A stretch of 64,000 nt of DNA, taken from assembly GCF_000208745.1 (NCBI RefSeq), contig NC_030851.1, positions 13,854,860-13,918,859 of the forward strand. The letters are read 5' to 3'. The number at the start of each line of letters is the position of its first letter. The first letter of the stretch is position 1. The position numbers and the translations under genes are program-made. The notes under the pieces are model-generated. The model saw only the letters and a list, made by a program, of their open reading frames with translations, ran no database searches and was not told where the DNA came from. Below, piece by piece: positions 11,140 through 21,469 of the stretch. Origin of the DNA: Theobroma cacao. Lineage: Eukaryota; Streptophyta; Magnoliopsida; Malvales; Malvaceae.

Positions 11140-11445
11140 TCTCGTTGCAGCGAGAAACATTCTGTTTTGGCAGCAGAAAACTCGTTGCAGCGAAAATTAA
11201 TCTCGCTGCAGCGAGAAACTCTCGGGTTCTGGTGCAGTTTTTTCAATTTGATAAAGATTTTGACCATGTTACTATTCGAATTTGGAAAAGTAGTAAACAT
11301 AAAAGTTGTAGTCCTGCCTCTTATCTTTCTAATGGTTAAAAAATTAGATCAATTGAATTTTTTTAGTGAGAGATATGCCAAAAAAACTGAAATACATGCA
11401 AACTAATACTGTTTCTCGCTACAGCGAGAATGAACTTCGCTACAG
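11140..11445. repeat. Cluster of CTCGCTGCAGCGAG palindromes (LTR-B copy 1)
   Basis: Several exact or near copies of the 14-bp perfect palindrome CTCGCTGCAGCGAG, usually flanked by TTT and AAA, at about 11150, 11183, 11201, 11414 and 11434. Most variants differ by a G/A or C/T transition. The same cluster recurs in every long LTR-B copy. Confidence 0.8.
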
Positions 11446-12128
11446 CGATAAGCATTCTGTCCTGTATGCTACCCTATTCGATTTTTGACATATTTTTCAC
11501 CCATTTAACTTCGTGGATTGATCATGGGTTGTTGCAACACTATGAGGTTATTAATTAAAGTTTGAAATGAGGGGTTTTTAGTAAGAAATTAAATCAATTG
11601 CATTATTTTTGAAACAAGTGCATCATGATTTCCAAATTATTCCTATTGATTGCTTGTTCCCTTCTTATGTTCACTCACTGAGTTTCGTACTCATGTTTTT
11701 AAAATTCATGTTTTCATATTTGGAGGCAGTTGGGACCTAGATTGAGTTGCACACATATGCTTCGTCTTCTTGGTAGGTACTATGGCATCTTAGTAGCTGT
11801 ATTTTCACCTAGAGTCACTCTACTGATGGTCTCGAGTCTATTACTTGTGAACATGCATATGTAATGTAAACTACTAAGTGTCATGTTATAAATGAAGTAT
11901 GTATATGTTGGATTGATGATGACAGTACTTTGATATAATATAAAAATGAATATTAAATTGTTATAAAATGTTATTGGAACATTTACTTTTGAGAGTTGCA
12001 ACACTTCATTTTAAAGATGATGGATGGGAATGATAATCAGAATTGCATAAGGAGGCTTGCTTGGGCTTAGTGGGCTATGCCTATTGGGCCCATGTGTCGG
12101 TCATGGCCCGGGAATTTGGGCTGTGACA

Positions 12129-13079
12129 ATAGTCCCTCCTTAATGCACGGCACAAGCGCCCCCTGCGCTTCACTTGCAGCTTCTAATGTGGCCTTTTTAT
12201 TAAGTGCGTCTGCCATTAAATTTGTCTTACTAGGCTTGTACTCTAATCGGTAGTCAAAATTTGCTAAAAAATCTTGCCAATGAGCTTGTTTGGAACTAAG
12301 CTTTTTATGGTTTTGAAAGTATAACATCGCCATATTGTCTGTCATTACCACGAACGAAGCCCCAAGTAGGTAATGTCTCCATGTGAGAAGGCAATGCACT
12401 ACTGTGGTAATCTTTTTCTCTTGTACGATGTACCTTTGTTCGGTCTCATTGAGCTTGCTACTCTTTAAAGCCACTGGATGCCCCTCTTACATCAACACTC
12501 CTCTAATGGTAAAGTCTGATGCATCAGTGTGGACCTCTTATAGTTTTGTGTGATCCGGCAATGCTAACACTAGCTCCTCACACATTACCTTTTCCACTTT
12601 CTCGAAGGCATGCTAGCTCATTGTATTCCACTCCCATGCCTTTCCCTTCCTCAGCATGTCAGTTAGTGGTGCCGTGATAGAAGAATAACCTTTGACAAAT
12701 CTCTAATAATAATTAGCAAGGCCTAAAAATGATCGAAGATTAGTTACCCTAGTGGGAGGTTCCTAGTTAAGCATGGCCTTCACTTTGTTTGGGTCCATCT
12801 GAATGCGTCCACCACCATCAATATGTCTAAAGAAAGGTACTTCTTGGAGGGTAAAGTTGCACTTCTCATTCTTCACAAATAATTCATTCTTCTCTAATGC
12901 CTTTATCATTTTTTTTAGATGTACGACATGTTCCTCTAGTGTTTTACTGTAAATGATAATATCGTCCAAGTATACAACCACAAACTTATCAAGGAAAGGT
13001 TGTAATACCTTGTTCTTGAGGGTGCAAAACATGGCTGGAGTAGTAGCGAGTCCAAATGGCATGATGAGGAACTCATAAG
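12129..13079 (-). pseudogene. Chromovirus reverse transcriptase and RNase H (broken)
   Basis: From 13079 downward on the minus strand: YEFLIMPFGLATTPAMF, then FVVVYLDDIIIYSKTLEEH with the RT catalytic YLDD, then a connection segment. RNase H follows (~12474-12129) with VMTDNMAMLYF and LEYKPSKTNLMADALNK, where TDN and ADAL correspond to acidic motifs. A frame break lies between the two ORFs (about 12475-12760). The N-terminal RT, protease and gag are missing, because the sequence on the other side of the Copia insertion is a different element. Confidence 0.85.
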
Positions 13080-14152
13080 TGTTGGTCCCTATAATATGTG
13101 CTAGAGGGGGGGTGAATAGCACAATTTGGCTTTTAACAATATTGGAAACTAATTTTCAAAACTTAAGAAAATAAAAATAGAGTATAAGATGCACAACAAT
13201 TTAGAGTGGCTCGGTCCAAGACCTACATCCATTACCTTGATTATCCAACCAAGGATTTTTCCACAAATTCACTAAACACCGTTGAAATTCACAAGCTTTC
13301 ACCAAGCTTTACAATGGCTTTTACCAGGCTCAGCCAAAACCTTTTACACTAGTTTTTCATGGGCTTAACTAAAACCCCAAGGTGGTTTTTCAAGGCTCAA
13401 CCACAACCTAAAACAATCAAGCTATCCCAAGCTTGAATAACCCCTTAGAGTGACTTCCTCACTCTAAGAATACAAGAAAAGTAGTAAAAGAAGGTACATA
13501 TGATCACTGATTGATCTGAGTGGTACAAGATTGAGTGCTAAATACAAATGCAAAAAGTAGGCGTTTAAGTGCAGACAAGTGCAGTGAAGCTTTTCTGGTT
13601 TTTCTACTTTCTATAGCTCAAATATCATTCAAGGCTTCAAAAAACTTGTTTCTCATTATTGGAAGACCCTTTTATACTTGGAGATGCAACTCTGATGGCA
13701 GTTTGACAATTTATAGCCGTTGGAAACAATTGAGGATAAGTTCTAGCCGTTAATCTGTCTTGTAGTGCTTTAGTTCAAATTGCAGACATAGAGCTCTTAG
13801 TCGACTGACTTAGTAGACTAAGTTGATTCTGTTTTTGGTTTGTAGATCTTGGCAGAGTACTTAGTCGACTGACTTGGTTGACTAAGTTGGTTTTGTTTCT
13901 CAAACTCTTCAGCCTGCCATTTCTCTAATTTGAAACTTGGTCAACCAATATTCTTCCTTATTTCACCAATAGGCTTCCTCCTTGTTAGATAGTTATATCT
14001 TGTCATTTTTATCCTTCTTTTTCTTTTGATATACTCTTTGAGGAGTTAAATGATTAATTTCATATATTAATTTTCCTGCACACTCAAGTAAAGATATTAA
14101 ACACAAATGAATAGAAATGTTTTATTGTCATCAAAAACTAATGGAGCCAACA
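13080..14152 (-). mobile_element. 3' LTR of the Copia element (1073 bp)
   Basis: Direct repeat of 23064-24135, differing by scattered substitutions and small indels along its whole length. Terminal inverted TGTTGG/CCAACA ends. Both LTRs carry two copies of a CTTAGTCGACTGACTT motif (near 13797-13824 and 13860-13890 here). Confidence 0.92.
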
Positions 14153-14168
14153 ATATCCCCATTTTTTA
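14153..14168 (-). promoter_or_regulatory. Polypurine tract of the Copia element
   Basis: The minus strand reads ATAAAAAATGGGGATAT just before the LTR start TGTTGG. It sits after TTTTGTCATCA, the usual context in this Copia lineage. A second GGGGGATATTGTTG tract near 14210-14223 looks like a duplicate. Confidence 0.7.
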
Positions 14169-14232
14169 TGATGACAAAACATTCCTTAATTGATAGCATG
14201 AATGTGATATTGACAACAATATCCCCCATATT

Positions 14233-14866
14233 TGACTCGTCGTTTATTTGACTTGATTCGCATAAATGCTATTAAAGCTTTCACTTTCCAAATTCTTTGT
14301 TGAGCATGGACTCTTTTTAATAAGTGATTTTTTTCCATGTGGGGTTTACATGAGGGGTTTAATAAGAACTCAAATAAATTGCATTGTTTTGAAAAATGAA
14401 TGCATTATAATTTCGTTAAACATTCCTTATGATATGCTTGTTCCCTTCTTGTTCACTCACTGGGTTTATACTCACCGTTTTCAACTTCCTGTTTTCATAT
14501 CACGAGGCAGCTGGTAACTAGGTCGAAGTGTCTTCGTTTATTCGACCCTTGCTAGGTGTCTCAGCATTCAGTAGCTGTACATTCGTCTGAGTCTCTCCGC
14601 TGGAAGTCGAGAATTCTTTTTTTATGTATAGACAAACCTAATGTAAATTATTAAGATACATGTTGTAGACAATGTATATACACTTCTTTGGTATGCCAGT
14701 ATGAGATGGCAATGTTTAATATTATTTTGATCCTAAGTTATGAAATGTGACTTAGCAGTTTATGATGGAATGATGAACATGTCAGATTAGTAGGCTTGCT
14801 TGGGCTTAGTGGACTACGTCCATTGGGCCCATGCACCGATCATGGCCCGAAATTTGGGTCGTGACA
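14233..14866 (+). mobile_element. 5'-truncated LTR-B-like fragment inside the Copia element
   Basis: It shares the ACATGAGGGGTTT, TTGCTTGTTCCCTTCTT, TTCACTCACTGGGTTTATACTCAC and GGCTTGCTTGGGCTTAGTGG blocks with LTR-B and ends GGGTCGTGACA at 14866. It is more diverged than the other copies and lacks the first ~1.8 kb. The left border is approximate and no target duplication was found. Confidence 0.6.
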
Positions 14867-14949
14867 CTTTCCATTCCTGTTCTTTCCTCTATTGGCCTTT
14901 TCCCTTTCTTCTTCTCTAATATCTCTTTACCTTGAGATGTTTTAGCCAT
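14867..14949 (-). pseudogene. Start of an extra ORF downstream of Copia pol, truncated
   Basis: An ATG at 14949 opens a Lys/Glu-rich reading frame (MAKTSQGKEILEKKKGK...) of about 27 codons that runs into the LTR fragment at 14866. It lies ~400 bp past the pol end, where SIRE-type Copia elements often carry a third ORF with a charged N-terminus. Its remainder is not visible on the far side of the insertion. Function unknown; identification is by position and composition only. Confidence 0.45.
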
Positions 14950-15345
14950 TTTGGTTCTAGAAATTTTTGAGGGTTTAAGTCGGTTTCAGAGGCAAATAGG
15001 AAGATTTAGGTTTTTGTTTTTAGAGCAATGGGTTTCAGGGGAGAGGAAAGAAGAGGTAGTCAGCAGTTATTACTCAGAAAAACTGCTCACCTTCCTTTAA
15101 GTACTGCCCTACTTTTATTTCTTCATAATTTTAAATTTCCCTCTAAAAGTTTGGTTATTTACCTTTGGCAGTATTTCTTCATTCTTTTTGCACCCGGTAA
15201 ACTCAAATTTTTACCACATTTTACTCTTCTTTCTCTAAACTCACTGAGTCTCATTATTTAAAACTGTTAGACCACTCTTAGTTGACTAAGAAATCCTTAG
15301 TCGATTGAATGTATTCTATTTTCTATGTGAGAGCCAAAGGTTTTC

Positions 15346-18300
15346 TTACAATTCCTTCACACTAATCATCCCTAAATTTCTTCTAATCTCACAGAATCTA
15401 TCTTTATTCAGAGGTTTGGTAAAAATGTATGCTAATTTATGTAAAGTATTCACAAATTCTATCTTAATGTCATTTTTCACTACATGGTCTCTAATAAAAT
15501 GGTGTTTAATTTCAATGTGCTTTATCCTAGAGTGCTGCACAGAGTTTTTCGATATATTGATTGCACTTGTGTTATCATAGTATATTGGTACATTATACAT
15601 AATTATTCCATAGTCTTTTAATTGTTGCTTGATCTAAAGAATTTGTGCACAGCAACTTCCTAATGATACATATTCAGCCTTTGCTGTAGATAGTACTACT
15701 GAATTTTGCTTCTTGCTGGACCAAGATACAAGCATGCTTCCTAAAAATTAACATGTTCCACTAGTGCTTTTCCTATCAGTTCTACTACCAGCAAAGTCAG
15801 CATTTGAATACCCAACTAAGCTAAGAGTTAAGTCTCTAGAGTACCATATTCCTAGTCCTTGAGTGTCTATGAGGTATCTAAAAATTCTCTTAACAGCTGT
15901 TAGGTGTGTTTCTTTAGGCTATGACTGAAATCTAGCTCACAAGCACACACTAAACTGAATATTTGGTCTACTTGTTATTAAGTAGAGAAAAGAGTCGATC
16001 ATACCTCTATAGAGCTTTTGATCTACATCCTTACCTTTTTCATCTCAATCGAGTTTGGTGGATGGACTCATTGGTGTGGAAATTGATTTCAGCTTTAGCA
16101 TATCAAATTTCTTGAGCATATCATGAGTGTATCTTTCTTGGTTGATGAAGATTCTTTCCTCACTTTGTTTGATTTGAAAACCAAGGAAGTACTTCAACTC
16201 TCCTATCATGCTCATTTCAAATTCACCTTGCATTTCCTTAGCAAAGTTCTTGCATAAAGCCTCAATAGTTGCACCAAATACAATGTCATCCACATATATT
16301 TGCACAACAATTAAATCACTTAGATACCTTTTTATGAACAATGAAGTATCGATGCTGCCTCTATCATACCCTTTTTCAACTAGAAATTTAAAAGCCTCTT
16401 ATACCAAGCTCTAGGAGCTTATTTAAATCCATACATGGCTTTATGAAGTTTGAAAACATGATCAAATTTTTCAAAGTCTTCAAAACTAGGTGGTTGTTCT
16501 ACATATACTTCCTCTTGAATTAATCCATTTAAGAATGCACTTTTTACATCCATTTGGAACAATTTAAAATTCATGAAACATGCAAAAGCTAGCAACAACC
16601 TTATGGCTTCAATCTTAGCAACCAGAGCAAAGGTTTCATCATAATTTATTCCTTTTTCTTGGTTGTATCCTTTTGCTACAAACCTAGCTTTATTTCTAAC
16701 TACATTTCCTTGCTCATCTACCTTATTTCTAAATACCCATTTTGTACCAATAATAGGGTGATTTGAAGGTTTAGGTACCAATGACCATACACGACTCCTT
16801 GTGAATTGATCAAGTTCTTCTTGCAAGGCCATTATCCAACTTTCCTCTTTTTCAACTTCTTCAAAGCTTTTAGGTTCAATTTGAGATATAAAAGCTGAAA
16901 ACACACAAGTTTCTCTAGTTGCTTTCCTAGTTTTAAATCCTTATGAAATGTCACCTATTATTTGGTTTTATGGGTGATCTCTTACAAATCTCCAACTCCT
17001 TGGAAGATCATCATGCTGATTTTCTGCTCTTTGCAGATTTTCTAGAGGTGGAGTTTCATTTTCTCTTCTAGGTGAGCTTTCTTCATGATTTTTTTTGTTC
17101 TCTAAGCTCATTTCCTCCATTTGTTTTTCTAGGATTTCTACATCGTCATCATCATCATGAACTTCTTTTTGTAAAGCATTTGACTCATCAAAAACTACAT
17201 GAATTGATTCTTCAACGGTTAAGGTCCTTTTGTTAAAAACCCTATAGGCCTTTGAATTTAATGCATATCCTAAAAATATTGCTTCATTACTCTTTACATC
17301 AAACTTCCCTAAGGGTTGTTTTCCATTGTTCAATACAAAGCATTTATAGCTAAACTCCTAAGGTGAGAAATACTTGGCTTCCTACCTTTATAAAGTTCAT
17401 ATGGTGTCTTTGAAATCAAGAGTCTTATTGAGACTCTATTAAGAATATAAGCTGTTGTATTTACTGCCTCAGCCCAAAGATATTTAGGTAGGTTGCTTTC
17501 ATATAACATAGTCCTAGCCATTTCTTTCAAGGTTCGATTTTTCCTCTCTACAACTCCATTTTGCTGGGGCGTTCTAGGTGCAGAAAAATTGTGATCCAAC
17601 CACTTTTTATTGCAAAATTTTTCAAACTCATCATTTTCAAATTCTCTTCCATGATCGCTTCTTATGCTAACTATGGCTAGTCATTTTTCATTTTCTACTT
17701 TCTTACAATGACTTAAGAATGCTTGTGGAGCATCATTCTTATGAGCAAGAAAATAAACCCAAGTATATCTAGAATAGTCATCAACTATCACAAAGCCATA
17801 AGATTTTCCTCTGAAGCTAGTTGTGCTTATTGGACCAAATAGATCAATGTGTAACAATTCAAGAGGTCTTGATGTTGACACTATCTTCTTAGTCTTAAAG
17901 GATGTTTTAACTTGTTTTCCTAATTGGCAAGCATCACATATCTTATCATTTTCAAATTTTAACTCTAGTAGTCCAGCAACAAGATTTTTCTTAATTAATT
18001 TTGACATAGTATGCATGCTCACATGTCCTAATCTCCTATGCCATAGCCAACTATCATTTTCAGCATTTGCAACAAAACATACTTCACTATTTACTTCAAG
18101 ATCTTCAAGAAAAATCACATACATATTCTTCAATCTTTTTCCTATAAATTAGAGTTTATTTGTACTCATATCTATCACTTCACACTTAGTTGAATCAAAA
18201 CATACCTTAAATCCTTGTCACTTAATTGACTAATACTTAGTAAATTATGCTTTAAGCCTTTAACCAACAACACATGACTAATATGAGCCTAGAAATTTTT

Positions 18301-18640
18301 ACCAATCGTACCTATACCATGGATTCTGCCTCTTGAATCATCTCCAAAGGATACAGTTCCTCCCTTTCTCTTATCTAGTTGACCAAACAGCATTTTGTGT
18401 CTTGTCATGTGCCGTGAACAACCACTGTCCAAGTACCAAAGCTGTTTCCTCTTAAGTTGAGCTATTGAACATGTCTCCTTTAAGTCCAGCTCAACCTATA
18501 AAACAGAATTTCAATTTTTCTTTATAGGTACCCAGACTTTGATTGGTCCTTAAGTGTTAGTTGCAACAAAGGATCCTTTAGGAACCCAAATTTTCTTCAC
18601 TTTCTACACTCTTCTTTTCTTAAAACAGTCATATGATAAA
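15346..18640 (-). pseudogene. Copia pol: protease, integrase, RT, RNase H (disrupted)
   Basis: On the minus strand: the distal zinc-knuckle half SYDCFKKRR (just below 18640); protease LWYLDSGCSRHMT (~18447-18408); integrase zinc motif HRRLGH...CDACQ (His32/His37/Cys66/Cys69 of the 18133 frame); core with HIDLFGP, SDHGREFEN and NGVVERKN, giving the D-D-E triad; RT with IGTKWVFRNK, QMDVKSAFLNG and IYVDDIVFGA (~16296); RNase H with YYDNTSAINISKN and HIEIKHHFIRD, ending NLGMISVKEL at 15346. Breaks lie near 18134-18180, 17600-17680, 16905-16967, 16342-16418 (TAA replacing Gln in YGFK-stop-APRAW) and 15601-16044. The catalytic residues mostly survive, so decay is by scattered nonsense and frameshift changes. 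Confidence 0.92.
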
Positions 18641-21464
18641 TGTAAAACTCGACCCTATAAACACATGTCATGATATACATGCACTGCGTAGCATGTTATT
18701 ATGCTAGGAAAGCACCTAAGAATAGACGAAACTCAGTATTGTACCTAACGATACACTTGAGTTGATTTAACCTCGAACTAGTTTAAATAGGAATTGTATG
18801 ATGAAATTTAATATTTTACTATCGAGAAATGACTAAAAATGATTGTTTAGAGTTCGAAGGTTCATTTGGGGTAAAATTAAAAATTTTGATGTTTAAGGGC
18901 AAAATCGTAATTTTACCACTCGCGGACAAAATTTGAGATTTTGAGAGAATTTAGTTCAAATTTGACAAATTGGAGAATGGCATGAGTATAAGGGATGAAA
19001 AATATGTCTATGGGTAATTTTTCAATTTTTTGGGCAAAAATGTAATTTTTCACTTTTACGGGGGTAAAAGTGTAAATTTCAAAAATTACTCCACCGAGAC
19101 TTTGGATAAGTCTGAGAATTTTATCTAAGCTATGGATATGTGGGACAAGTGTATAGTGAAAATTTGAAAACAAATGGATGAAATTTTAATATCGGACCAA
19201 TGGGAAAGTGACACATGGCATTTTTTTAATGGTTTAATATTATTTTAATGAAAAGTCAGCCCATTTAAACCCCATTTTAAGTGATGGCCGGCCATAAGGG
19301 AGAACAAGAGAGAAAATAGAGAGGAAAGGAAGAAAAAAAGAAAAACCAAAGAGAAACAAGAAAATTCAAATGGGAATTCGCGTTTTTCGTCCGTTTACGC
19401 GTCTAACGGTAAGATTTTTTGACTTTAGCTTGATTTCTACTTTTCTTATGCCTTTGTTTCCATTTAGCATGCTTGAGGAGAGAGATCTAAAAGTGACATC
19501 AAGGGCTGGATGAAATTCTAGGGGAGAGATTTTGAAATTTTTAGGTTTTGATTTTTAGTTAAATTGGTAGTTTTAGTTAGTTAAATGTGTTTAGAAATTA
19601 AATAGGGCAAGAAAGAATTAAATTTTCACAATACCCACCCTTGGCCGAATTTGCAATGAGGTACAATGATGATAATCTGATTTTTATTCTAAGAGAAATG
19701 AAGAAAAAATGATGAAAAATGGTTAAATGTGATAGAAAAACAAAGTGGAAAATTNNNNNNNNNNNNNNNNNNNNNNNNNNNNNNNNNNNNNNNNNNNNNN
19801 NNNNNNNNNNNNNNNNNNNNNNNNNNNNNNNNNNNNNNNNNNNNNNNNNNNNNNNNNNNNNNNNNNNNNNNNNNNNNNNNNNNNNNNNNNNNNNNNNNNN
19901 NNNNNNNNNNNNNNNNNNNNNNNNNNNNNNNNNNNNNNCGTTTTTGGCTATTGAATTTCATACCATGCATTAGTATAGGATTTAAGTAAAATATATAGTG
20001 ATTTAGCATTAATGTGATGAATTGAGTAAATTTTTGCAATGTGTCTAGGAGGAGAGCCTTTCGGTAAAGGCAAGGAAATCGTACTCGACGAGTTGTTATC
20101 GAGGCACCTAGAAAGCTTTTAGTTTGTACAAATGGTGAGTAAACTTATTATTATTGTAAATTATCTACAGTTTATTTTTAAATGCTCTTTATGTATTTTA
20201 TGAAATGAAAACGAGATTAAAACGGGATTTTTTATGTTTTAGAAATAAATGTGACAAATAAAGATATATTGTGTTGATTATGAAATTGAGTAATTGGAGG
20301 CTGTTAACTGTCTTGAAAATTATATATTTTCCTATGAATGGCTTATGAGATATAAGTATATGTGGCTATATTTTGTAAGTGTATTGGGAAATTTATGTAA
20401 GCTGTTTTTACTATGCAGGCTGGATAAATAAATAAAAGCCATGTTATACTGTCGAAATTTTATTAAAATTGGTGGGTTAGTCACTGCAGTGACTGGTTTC
20501 CGTGGACTGCCTATTAGAGGGGCACGGTAAACCAGGTTATATAGTTACTCCGGTTGTAGAGGCGATGAGGGTAACTCCTGGGGTAGTATTAGAGCTCACT
20601 TCACGTCGAACCCCCACGTGAATGTGTAACTCAGTCAACGCCAAGGAACGGCTTGTTTTAAAAATAAAAAAGTGTTTCATATGTAAATGTTATAACAACC
20701 TTAGCGGACTCGATTAGATGCCTCGGCCAAGGTATCCCCGAGGATTAGTTTTGGCTTGAGCCTTGTTTTTAATAAAAGACATAAGCCTTAACAACTGTTT
20801 TGGTAAATTACAAATATTTTATGGTTTAAGAAATAAATTGAAAACATTATGAAATGGTTCGTAATTTGTTGTTTAAACTTGCCTCCATTTTACTCGCCTT
20901 TAGATATTTATGATAATGTCTGTTTACTCATTGGGATTGCAAAAATCTCACCCACCTCCTTTCCAAACATTTTAGGTCTGTGGTAGCTTGTAGATACCCT
21001 ATTTTGTCGAGGATTCCAGTTGACATATCTACCACACAGATAGTAGGTTTCTAGCACCAACACTGGGTGTATTTTGGGCCACTTGTCATTATAACCATTA
21101 TTGTACATTATAACTTTGTAAATTTTTGTATGTATGAATTTATTTTACTTACACGTTACAAAAGATTTCTTACACGTGTTTCTATAAATATTGTTTTATA
21201 TAAAAATGTCATATTTTAATCAATATTTTGAATAGTGATATTTGTCTATAAATCCTTTTAAAAAAAATTTGTCTTTTGATTTATTTGAGCCGGAAACAAC
21301 CGGTAATTGTTTAAAATAGAATGTTTAACAACGATTGCTCACAGGAAAGGAAAGAAACTGATATGTAAGCCTTGCGGGGTTTCGGTTGGCATTCCGAGTA
21401 ATGAGTGTCAATCGGGACGTTGCGACCGTTGTCATGGGCCCGAGGGAGGTTCCGGGTCATGATA
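18641..21464 (+). mobile_element. Solo LTR, family A, inside the Copia gag zinc knuckle
   Basis: It starts TGTAAAACTCGACC and ends GGGTCATGATA; the expected terminal CA has become TA. Target duplication ATAAA at 18636-18640 and 21465-21469. Removing it joins CYNCGKHGHL (right side, minus strand) to SYDCFKKRR (left side), restoring a normal C-x2-C-x4-H-x4-C knuckle. It holds no coding sequence; the 2.8-kb length includes 184 unknown bases. A GTAAGAT-type donor (~19410) and polypyrimidine stretches may be LTR leader features. Family member of 1-704. Confidence 0.92.
19755..19938. other. Assembly gap (184 N)
   Basis: A run of undetermined bases inside solo LTR-A. Translations across it are meaningless. 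Confidence 1.
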
Positions 21465-21469
21465 ATAAA

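Larger units (their letters stand above)
9528..12128 (+). mobile_element. Solo LTR, family B, copy 1
   Basis: It starts TGCAATAACAC and ends GGGCTGTGACA. Flanks are ATAGA (9523-9527) and ATAGT (12129-12133), a 4/5 target-site match. It splits the minus-strand chromovirus pol between RNase H (...VPCIKEGLL) and integrase. Body landmarks shared with the copies at 28030-30678 and 40623-43082: a CTT-rich tract (~9920-9943), GATGTGGGGGGATGCAC repeats, CTCGCTGCAGCGAG palindromes, a TTCACTCACTGAG core, and the GGCTTGCTTGGGCTTAGTGGGC tail. It has no internal coding region, so it is solo. The first ~100 bp seem shorter than in other copies. Confidence 0.85.

Noticed and set aside
11140..11445. Palindromes as transcription terminators or tRNA-like structures
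   Set aside because: No T-run pattern or cloverleaf, repeated many times in an LTR of a eukaryote; a terminator reading is not supported.
19689..20039. Several frames spanning the gap
   Set aside because: They exist only because N codons were read through.
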